Part shown: piece by piece, positions 1 through 8,597 of the stretch
Numbering within the stretch: position 1 is the first letter of the stretch
Layout: each line of letters opens with the position of its first letter
NCBI GenBank assembly: GCA_002917775.1
Contig: KZ627156.1
Location: forward strand, 212,790-247,517
Reading direction: 5' to 3'
From: Glaciozyma antarctica PI12
Lineage: Eukaryota > Basidiomycota > Microbotryomycetes > Kriegeriales > Camptobasidiaceae
Length of the DNA: 34,728 nucleotides
The notes under the pieces: generated by a model
The model's input: the letters and a program-made list of their open reading frames with translations, nothing else
What the model was told of the DNA's origin: nothing
Database searches by the model: none
Translations under genes and position numbers: made by a program

Positions 1-330
1 ATTCGGTTCCTCTGGTCCCTCAAGCTCCGCCCTTGCTCTGGAATTCTGGCAGCATGTTTTCTGCGTATGCGGTCGTGATCGACGAGCTTTGCGCGAGGAA
101 AAGCCTCGACCTAGGTCGGGGAGCAGCTCCGCAAGATCAGCCCAGACTGGCGGATTCCGAGCGAGCGAGCGATGAATTCGGTTCCTCTGGTCCCTCAAGT
201 TCCGCCCTTGCTCTGGAATTCTGGCAGCATGTTTTCTGCGTATGCGGTCGTGATCGACGAGCTTTGCGCGAGGAAAAGCCTCGACCTAGGTCGGGGAGCA
301 GCTCCGCAAGATCAGCCCAGACTGGCGGAT
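1..330. repeat. 175-bp-period tandem duplication (two copies)
   Basis: Bases 1-155 recur at 176-330 with a single mismatch (C25 versus T200), and the copies are separated by 20 bp of unrelated GA-rich spacer. The period is 175 bp, not a multiple of three, so no single reading frame runs identically through both copies. Each copy holds a perfect 12-bp palindrome (CGACCTAGGTCG). The left copy starts at the window edge, so the array may continue upstream. No protein family was recognised in any frame. A recent local duplication is the simplest reading. Confidence 0.95.
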
Positions 331-548
331 CCCCAGTGAGCTATCAATGCTTCTCCTTTGGCCCCAAAGACGACCTCTTGCTCCTCCACTAGCGCCCCCG
401 CCCCCCTCTCTTCTGCATTGGGAAGAGAGGCACAGTGCTGTTCTGACACCTGCTGCGGTTTCCGCGGAGCCCTCACGCCTCTCCGAAATCTCTCCTCGGC
501 TTTTCTCCCTCTGCTCCTTCAACGCAGTTCCCGCCTTCATTGTTGAGC

Positions 549-2955
549 ATGACAAGCCTCGTCGACTTCTTCTGGCCTGGTATCCACGGAACGCCTCCTC
601 CCTCCTTCCTTGCCGACATTCGCCTCTGGAACAGCGCCTCAGAGTCCTTGATGAAGGGCACCATAGCGGCTGCCGCCAAGCGACCCTCCACTCCCGCCCA
701 GCATCCTCGCAAAGAAGTCGCCGCCGCTCTCACCGAGTCCAAGATCACCGGGCGCCTGCAAGGAACACGCCAGTTCCTTGCTCTTTATATAGGCGCGTCT
801 TGCAATCAATGCTATTCATTGATTGAGTGCAAGACACGGCGTCTCGCGTGCAAGACACGGCGTCTAGGTTCAAGGAACACGCCAGTTCCTTGCTCTTTAT
901 ATAGGCGCATCTTGCAATCAATGCTATTCATTGAAATCAATGCTATTCATTGATTGTCCTTTGCTTTTGTAGCCTAGCGCTCAAGCCGTTTAGGGAAACA
1001 CACGATTAGACGCCGTGTCTTGCAGCTGCAGCTTGACAGGGACCGAGTTGTTAAGATCGGCCGCACGATCAAGGCTGACCTCGCGCTCGGCAAGCTCCAG
1101 GGATTTGGCCACGAGGTCGAGTACGCGCGGCTCTCGAGGTAAGAGCGCGAGAAGGTCATGCTGGATGCTCTGAGGACGAACCTTCACGGAGAAGAGGCGA
1201 GGCGAGCAGGGCGACCGACACGCGTCTGCTCTGTCCGGAGATTTCTCTCAAGAGGCTGTCGGCGGGGACTGGAGAGGGATTCTTCAAGATCGTTCACCAC
1301 TTCCTGCTCGACGAAGCTGCGACCGACTTCCGCTGGCTGAGGAACCCGGAGCTCGAGAGGCAGAAGGGATTCATCATAGAGGAGGACTTTCCGAGGTCTC
1401 CAGGCGATCGAGCGTTGCAGGAGTACAGTCTTCTCTGTTGCCATACTTTCCTCTCGTCCTTCGCCCTCCGCGCGCTCTTCACGATGGTATTTAGGCTGTA
1501 CAGTCCGTTCCCTGCTTTTTGCTGACACTGTTCCGCAGGACGGGCACCAGAAGTTCCTTCTCGACCGCGACAAGATCTTTCGAGGAGGCACGCCCAGCGC
1601 CAGCGGAGACGAGACGCTGCGAGATGCGCAGACAGCCGAAGATTACTGTTCGCAGTGCATCACGTCAAGTGAGTCTACGAAACCCCTCGCAAGCTCGGAG
1701 CGCTGCTGATGAACTCTATCTCATTGCAGTCCAGGTCCTGCGCCACGCCAATCCGAAGGCGAAGCTGCTCTTCTGCGGTGGATGCCTTGCTATCGGCCGC
1801 AAGGTCCCTTACTGCTCGAGGTTCGTCCTTCACTCTCTCATCCGAGAACGTGCTCACCTCGGTCAACTCTCGCTTCAGGTCTTGCCAACTCAAAGCTCGA
1901 CCGACGCACAAGCGCGTTTGCGGCAAAGACCTAGCTCCCGTCATCCCCACCCCCATCTTCCCAACCTCGCGCACTGGCATCGCAACCTCAGCACGCAAAC
2001 CCGCGTCTGCAAACATGCTCTCCGGCATCCTCGACTCTATTTGCCTCATGAACGTCGTCTGGATCGTCATCAACAGCAAGGGAGCGCCAATGGGGATCAC
2101 GACTAGCATCGGTCCGTCGGGCGCGAAGGAAGCGGTCAGCGCGAGGGATCTTGCGCTCACCACTCACAACCTGAAGGATATCGCAGCATTCTATGTCTGC
2201 CTTTGCGACATCGTCGAATCCTCAATGTTCAACTTGCCTGGGAGGAACCTCGAGCTCGAGGTCAAGGAGGGGGCGGTGCTGGAGCAGCTGGCGAAGGCGT
2301 TCGAGATCGAGGAGCACACTATCGTTGCGGCCTTGCCGCCGATGAAGGAGATTCACAGCAAGGTCTCAGACCTAGCTCTCTTCGTTCGTTGCACAGCTCG
2401 GGGGCACGTTCCACTTCTCGTCGTGCGTCAATCTCGCTTGCATTCCCATACTCAAGCTGACGCCCTTTCGAGCTGTTCAGGGAGCCCGGCGACGAAAGCC
2501 CGGAACGCGCTCGCATCCTCGTCAAGTCCCCCTTCCTCTATCGCCAATGCCGTGCTCTCGCTCGGCAAGGCAAAACACTTTCCTCGACGCCTTACTTCCT
2601 CTTCGCCTCCGACTCCCCCGATGCTCGCCCCATCCCCCTCCACAGCCCCGTCGACAAAAGCCAGAGCTTCATCGCGCACTTTGTCAGCGGCGCATACTCG
2701 ACCGCAGTCGCCACTCCGACGCCGGGGAACCTCAGTGTTGCACTCGGGCTTCTCCAGCAGTTGGCTGAGGAGGCGTCCAACGATCGATCGACGGAGGATG
2801 TCAAGACGCTCGAGGCGATTCGGGCTGGGGCGGTCAGCGAGGATGTGGGAGGGGAAAGTGGCGCAGAAAGGTTGAGGGACTGCATCCGGGGATCGCTGAG
2901 GCAGGAATTTGGTGGCGAGCTTATGGCGGAGGTAGTGGAGCTTCCGGAGGAGTAG
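549..2955 (+). CDS. MYND-type zinc-finger protein, interrupted by an insertion
   Basis: The ATG at 549 opens MTSLVDFFWPGIHG, and the stop is at 2953-2955. Coding sense is clear in pieces: an exon up to about 760; after the insertion LDRDRVVKIGRTIKADLALG; then FFKIVHHFLLDEAATDFRWL; and after an intron at 1487-1538 DGHQKFLLDRDKIF. The MYND finger is built from YCSQC, then LLFCGGC (after the intron at 1669-1729), then YCSR and SCQLKARPTHKRVC (after the intron at 1821-1878). This gives the C-x2-C, C-x3-C and H-x3-C pattern of the family. The C-terminal part (ERARILVKSPFLYRQCRALA onward) has no recognised domain. MYND fingers usually bind proline-rich partners, so a regulatory role is only inferred. 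The first exon is disrupted at 756-1030, GTAAGA at 1139 either starts an intron (to 1209) or gives an in-frame stop, and a 34-nt gap at 2363-2396 is unusually short for an intron. The gene may be decaying. Confidence 0.72.
756..1030. mobile_element. 270-bp non-autonomous insertion with inverted ends and 5-bp target duplication
   Basis: CTGCA occurs at 756-760 and again at 1026-1030. Removing one copy plus everything between joins ITGRLQ directly to LDRDRVVKIGR in one reading frame, so 270 bp look inserted. Both ends read CTGCAAG inward (756-762, and 1025-1019 on the other strand), followed by a looser match (GAACACGCC against ACACGGCGT). No coding capacity is seen inside, and an in-frame stop lies at 951-953. 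This fits a MITE-like or other small hairpin element. Exact ends are ambiguous by a few bases because target and terminal repeat share letters. A TTGCAG acceptor-like right end raises the possibility that the host removes it by splicing, but no good in-phase donor was found at the left end. Confidence 0.65.
759..956. repeat. Internal tandem and palindromic sub-repeats of the insertion
   Basis: A 64-bp unit at 759-822 recurs at 871-934 (offset 112). It contains CAAGGAAC...GTTCCTTG (8-bp stem, 6-nt loop), a TTTATATAGG box, and CAATCAATG...CATTGATTG (9-bp stem, 5-nt loop) in the first copy. A third partial copy of the last hairpin lies at 935-956. Between the units, TGCAAGACACGGCGTCT is present twice (828-844 and 849-865), and its exact reverse complement is at 1008-1024, so the element could fold into one large stem with smaller hairpins in its loop. 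Confidence 0.9.
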
Positions 2956-3643
2956 CGTGAGAGGAGCGACGAAGTCGCTGGAGGAGGCTTAGCTCGGAGG
3001 ACTCGAAGGAACCTTGATAGTTTTGTTTCCGGCATTGGAGTGCATCCTTGTTGCTTGGCTTGGAGAGCGCTGGGATCTCAGAGTGAAAGGAGGGAGCGGA
3101 GGGAGTGGATAGAGACTGAAGCTGGAAAGAGTGGGCCTCGCCACGCTGAGAACGAGCAGCGAGCAAGCCTAGCTCCCCAGCAAATTGTCCTACGCACTTC
3201 GCAGTGCCCGCTCAGCGAGAAAAAAAGCCAACAAGGCCTCTATCCCTCTTGTCGCGTCAGGCAGCAGAGCTTGGCCGAATCCTTCTCCGGGTCCTCCTTT
3301 GGGTCGAGACCGGCGAGTTCGATGATGTCGTAGAGCAGTTCGTCGGTGAGAAATCAGGTGGTAGTGGAGGTAGCGGCGCGGGGAAGCTTGGAAGGGGAAC
3401 GGGAGGAGCTGGGAGGAAAGAGGAGTCAGCTCCGGCTCTCAAACGGCAGGCGCTGCTGCCGAGGAGGGTGCACTCGAGTGCCGTAGTTCAGACAGCGCTG
3501 TTGAGCTCAGTTGCGTCGACGTGGGTTGTGGAGCAGTGCGGAGGAGGAAGAAGAGAGCAGGCGCGCGCAGCGAAGATGAACCGCTCCCGTCGTTGTTGTT
3601 TCTCGACTCCATCCCGCCGGCGGTCGCGCGCCAACTCCACGCC
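2956..3643. other. Intergenic region between MYND gene and septation kinase
   Basis: This 688-bp stretch holds the 3' flank of the MYND gene and the 5' flank of the kinase. No complete gene could be supported. A plus-strand open frame from 3521 runs in frame into the kinase start at 3644, so a longer kinase N terminus (MGCGAVRRRKKRAG...) cannot be excluded. The only protein-like signal is the minus-strand F-box-like stretch listed separately. Confidence 0.6.
3240..3350 (-). pseudogene. F-box-like coding relic
   Basis: On the minus strand bases 3350 to 3240 read LTDELLYDIIELAGLDPKED followed by PEKDSAKLCCLTRQEG and a stop. The spacing L-x-DELL-x-I-I-E-L-A ... LC-x2-TR resembles the start of F-box domains. 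There is no ATG: a TGA lies two codons upstream of the quoted start, and the usual continuation after LTRQ is missing. It is read as a fragment of a lineage-specific F-box family, members of which also sit at the right end of the window. Chance similarity is possible because only about 37 codons are involved. Confidence 0.35.
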
Positions 3644-6600
3644 ATGAGTTCACCAGGGACAGCAGGAGAGTCGCCGAGCCCGGCACTCCCCAACTACGTC
3701 CGTCCTGCCGCCTCCACAGCTCCACGCCGCTGACATTACGTTTCCTTCAGAAACTCGGCGAGAAGCTGGGACAAGGCGCGTTCGGGAGCGTCTACAAGTA
3801 GGCGCACAGTAGCTAGAAAGCACCTGCCACGTACTGACGGCTGGCGCAGGGCGTTCAACTGGGTCAACGGGGAGACGGTCGCCATCAAGCAGGTGAGCAC
3901 GCGACGGACAGGAGGTGCAGGAGATGGGACGAAGAGGAGGCAGCTAACTGGAGTGGATGCATGCAGATTGGGCTGAGCAACATCTCAAAGGCGGAGCTGC
4001 CGGACATTATGGTGAGCTGGGTCGCAGGCGGGAGAGTGCGCGGGGGACTGAGCGCGTTTGCATCTTCAGTCAGAGATTGACCTCCTCAAGAACCTTCACC
4101 GTACGTTGTGAGAGCTCCTTCAAAGAGGGCAGAAAGAGGTTGACCGGTGCGACAGACCCCAACATCGTCCAGTACCGTGGCTTCGTCAAGACGGGAGACT
4201 TCCTCTACATCATTCTCGAGTGAGTGCGCTTCCACCTTTCCCTCGTGCGGTTCCCAGCTCACTCCGATACGGCAGATATTGCGAGAACGGATCGCTCCAG
4301 AACATCACCAAGAAGTTTGGCCGCTTCCCGGAGTCCCTCGTCGCCCTCTACATCCTCCAGGTCCTTCAAGGACTCCTCTACCTCCACGACCAGGGAGTCA
4401 TCCATCGCGACATCAAGGGCAGCAACATCCTCGCTACGAAGGAGGGAAGCATCAAGCTCGCAGATTTCGGCATCGCCACGCGCGCAGACGGACCCAAGGA
4501 CTCCGCCGTCGTCGGCAGCCCCTACTGGATGGCTCCCGAAGTCGTCGACCAGAGCGGGGCGACGACCGCTTCCGACATCTGGTCTTTGGGAGCTCTTGTC
4601 ATCGAACTTATCACCGGCAAACCTCCCTACCACTTCCTCGACCCCATGCCGGCCCTCTTCCGCATCGTCAACGACGATTGTCCTCCAATTCCGGAAGGAG
4701 CTTCGGCGGTCACGCGGGATTTTCTTCTCCAGTGCTTCCAGAAGGACGGGAACCTCAGGATTTCGGCGAGGAAGCTGCTACGGCATCCGTGGATGATGGC
4801 GGCGAAGCGGCAGGCGGATCAGTCGAAGCGCGACCAGTTTCCTCAGCCTGCGAGACCGCTGAGTGGGTACGACGACACGGTGCAGCGTGTCCAGGAGTGG
4901 AACGAGGCCCTCAACTGTGCGCTTCTTCTCCTCTGCCTTGCTCAAACTCATCGCTGACAGAGTCTCCCTCGCAGCGGCACCTTCGAGCGAGCCTAAACGG
5001 ATTTCGGACGAGCATCCTCGAGCTATTCGGCGACCTAGCGCAGAGGTTGCTTCGCGATTACACGCGCAGCTGCCTTCAAAGCCTCCTGAGCTATCGGCAT
5101 CGGACCTCAAAGCTCAGCCGGCGCTCCCGATCAGCCTCATTCGACCCGAACCGGCAAAGACGAGCGAAGTGGAGAAGGAGGACGACAACTGGGACAGCGA
5201 TTTCGAAGAGGGGATTTCGATTTCCAAGATTGCTGGTGTGTTTGCTTGCTTATTCTTGGGCGACGTCGATTGTACTGACCAGCTCGGGGTTCCGCAGCGC
5301 TTGACCGCGAACCTGGTGACCAGAGCCCGTCGGAGGACGAAGACGGGAACTCGGACACCATCCGCCCTTCGCCATCTGCTCTCAACTCCCCCGCGATGCG
5401 ACCAGCGCCGATGGCGCCGATTGTCGAGGACTACTCGGATCTCGTAGGGGAGGACGACGCGGATCCATTCGAGGGGCGAGTGGCAAGTCTACGGGTACGT
5501 GCGGGCTTCGGCGAGACTCTACGGGCGCTGATACGTACAAGCAGGAGTACAACACGTCGAAGAAGCGAATCCTACACCCCAAAGACATTTCCGACTCCTT
5601 CAGCGCCAACTCTCCATCTTCCACGATCAACGTCCTCTCCTCTCGGCCTCGAACACCTTCCCTTCTCATCGAACCGCCGTCTCGCACCACTCAATCCCGC
5701 TCGCCCCTCGCGCCAAAGACGGCGAATCTCGTCGAAGCGCCGCGGTCAAGCATCGACAAGTACTCCGAGGCGGATAGTGAGGACTACTCGGACGTGTTTG
5801 GGAGCGCAGGAATCGTTGAACGAGGTGCGTGTGATATCGGAGAGCTTCGAGGCGAGGTGCTGATGCCTCGAGCGCAGATCCTCATCAGTTGCAGCTGAAC
5901 ACGAGGCTGTCGAACAAGTCATGGGTGCGTTCACCTGCATGCTCTCTCTGACGACTGCTCATTGACGGCATGACTTGCAGCTCGGCGACGAGGACTCGGA
6001 CGAGGAAGATCCTTTCGCAGAAGTCGACGAGGGCGGATTCGACGAAACCGATCTCGAGACGAACGTGGCGCGCGACAAGTTTGTTCGGCTGTGCTCGTTA
6101 GTCGGGGAGCTCATTGACGTGATCTCGGCGAATGAGGACGAGTACGCGCTGAGGGAGGCCTCGCTGGAGCTGGCATGTCTCTTTCTCGACTTCCGCAGAG
6201 CGGAAGCTGACGAGGATCGCAGATCAACATTCTCGAGGACACGCCCGAGGTCAAGTCGCACTTCGTCAAGTCGCATGGCATGCTGGCAGTTATCGAAGTG
6301 CTTCAGGTCACTCGCTCTCGCGATATCTTGGGTATTCTTCTGCGGGTCGTCAACCTCGTAAGCCCTCTCTCGGTTCCACAGCGACAGAAGCTCATCTCGA
6401 CGCTGCAGATCGTCGGTTCGGATCCGGAGACGCTCGAGAAGATCTGCGTAGGTGTTCTCACCCACTGCGCGCACAGGGGCTGACGGTCGATGCAGCTGGT
6501 CGGTGGCTGTCCCGTGGTCATGTCCTTTGCGTCGAACAAGTTCTCGCGCGAGATTAGGCTCGAGGCGGCGCTGTTTATCGGGTCGATGTGCCGGACTTCG

Positions 6601-8363
6601 CTTCTCACGGTCGGTGCAGCGCTCTGCGAAGGTTGAGCCTGAACTGACGCACTCTTGGGGGATTCAGCTGCAGATGTTTGTTAGCTGTCGGGGCCTGAAG
6701 ACGCTGGTGGAGATGATGGACGAGAACTGTGAGGAGTTTGCATCGCGTACCTGCGTCGAAACCTAACGCTTCTCCACAGACGCCGAACGGAAAGACCTCG
6801 TCTGGATGGCTGTTGACGGGATCAGCCGAGTCTTTGAGCTCCAGGTACGCTTTCTTGTTTGCTCGATTTCGTGTGGTGCTGACGGCTGCTCAAAGGGACC
6901 AACACCGCGGAATGACTTCTGTCGCATCTTCGCGCAGGAAGGACTTCTCGAACCGCTCTCGAGCGCACTACTTCACGTCGCCATCGACGACGACGACCTC
7001 GCGGAGAGTGCGAAGGCCAAGATCGTCCATATCTTCCTACTGTTTGCGCAGGCGGATCGCAAGGTCAAGGGAGCGATGGCGAACCGAGCAGTCGTATTGC
7101 GTGAGTTATTCGCGTCATTTGACAGTCCTCCTGTGCTCATTCAGGCTCGTACGCAGGACTTGTCAAGGCCATCGGTATGCTTGACGGTAAGCTCGACGCC
7201 GAGGCCCCCAAAACGATCAAGAACCTGTCGATGCTCCCATCGGCTCTCGAGGTCCTCCAGAATGCGAATGCGATCGACTCGCTCGTTCAAGTTCTCGCCG
7301 AGCCGTTCGAGGGGAAGCTGGCAGCTGTGCGTTTCTCGGCCCTCCCGCGGTTCGGCAAAACTGACTTGCGTACGTCTGCAGGAGATCCAAAACCACTCCG
7401 TCAACGCTCTCTTCAACCTTTGTCGTCTCAGTAAGAATCGCCAGGAGGAGGCAGCGATCGCCGGCGCCATCCCTGTTCTTCAGCGCGTGGTCCAGGGGAG
7501 CTCGCCGCTCAAGCAATTCGCTCTCCCGATCCTTTGCGATTTTGCTCATGCCAGCAAGACGTGCCGAAAGATGCTGTGAGTCTCAGCTTCTCGTGTTCGA
7601 GTCGCTGTGCTGATGAGCGTTTGCAGATGGAAGCACGACGGCCTCAACTTCTTTCTCGGTCTCCTCAAGGATCCGTTTTGGGCCAATCCTGCGCTCGAAG
7701 CGATCCTTTCCTGGTGAGTGGAATCTCACTTTCACATGCGACCGCTTCTGACGCAATTTGCTGGCAGGCTTCAAGACGAAACCGCCCGCGTCGAGGATTG
7801 CCTTCTCGAACCAGCCGCTCTCGACTCGCTGCTTCGCGTGTTCTGCAAAACCAAGACGACGACGTTCGAAAACCTCCTCGAGCCGTTCCAGAAGGTGAGC
7901 TGTCTCCCGACGGACGTGAGCGCGTGAGGTCCCGCGCTGATAGCTCCTCCAGATCCTCCGAACCTCCACTGCGGTCGCATCTCGACTCGCCGTCCAATCC
8001 GCCTTTTTCAAACGCATCATCGACCGCCTCACTCGTGGAGGCAAGGCCGTCGTTCGGCTCAACCTCCTTCGAATCACCAAAACCGTATTCGACTCGCTCT
8101 CGGATTGCCGCGACAAAGTCGTCCGGATCCCGAACCTCGTCAGCACCGTCGCCAGGCTCGCCGAGGAGGACCCCGCCATCCTCGTCAAGGAGCTCGCCAA
8201 GGAGCTTTCGACCGCTTTCGCCAAAGCTCGCGAGGAAGCTGGACAGGCGTCGAAGCGGAGTCTTGTCTCGCGCGTTCTGCGAAGAACGACGTCCGAGACG
8301 TCAATTCAGTCATCCTCGAGCGGCAGTATGAAGCGGAGCGGGACGCTGTTCGGACGTGCTTGA
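3644..8363 (+). CDS. cdc7: Septation initiation network Ser/Thr kinase (S. pombe Cdc7 / A. nidulans SepH type)
   Basis: This is a large spliced gene of roughly 1,200 residues. The kinase domain begins almost at the N terminus: after [18 protein letters not shown] an intron at 3699-3750 leads to [20 protein letters not shown] (P-loop), then ETVAIKQ (ATP lysine), [21 protein letters not shown] (catalytic loop), LADFGIA and GSPYWMAPE. After the kinase come acidic linkers with [11 protein letters not shown] and DYSDL stretches. A helical C-terminal half follows with Armadillo-like repeats ([21 protein letters not shown]-type helices, [20 protein letters not shown]). This order matches the fungal kinase that triggers septum formation and mitotic exit from the spindle pole body; it is not the DNA-replication Cdc7. 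The upstream in-frame start at 3521 is less likely because the S. pombe kinase domain also starts within about ten residues. One intron (6173-6220) appears to be GC-AG. Confidence 0.93.
6173..6220 (+). other. GC-AG intron in the septation kinase gene
   Basis: The exon ending ...REASLEL is followed by GCATGT, and the next exon starts [14 protein letters not shown] after ATCGCAG. No GT donor nearby keeps the frame. The 48-nt gap has a GCTGACG branch-point-like sequence 13 bases before its end. This is read as a non-canonical GC-AG intron of ordinary length for this genome. Confidence 0.7.
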
Positions 8364-8597
8364 TCTTCCTTCCTTTCGTCGCTTATTCCCCCTCGCTCAC
8401 CATAATTCCTCGCCCATCTTTACCTCGCACCTCGTCGTTAGCACCTCCCCGCACCCGCACCCACACCCGCACCAAGTAGTACACCTCGCAGAATACACTC
8501 GCACTTTCTAGTCTCTCACCCGATGCAAGCCATGTTGTCTCGGTATCTCTCCAGTCGTCGGAATCCTCGTAAACAAACCGTCAAGTGCAGACAGGCT

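Noticed and set aside
797-1025. Splicing out of the insertion using a GTCTTG or GTGCAA donor inside it
   Set aside because: These pairs leave the downstream exon out of phase; the single in-phase option (GTTCCT at 885) is a poor donor.
4259-4633. Long open frame on the minus strand inside the septation kinase
   Set aside because: It is the antisense shadow of the kinase catalytic domain; GC-rich codon use leaves the opposite strand open.
8440-8478. CCCGCA/CCCACAC repeats that could suggest telomere-like or satellite DNA
   Set aside because: Only a few degenerate units right after the kinase stop codon; ordinary 3' low-complexity sequence.
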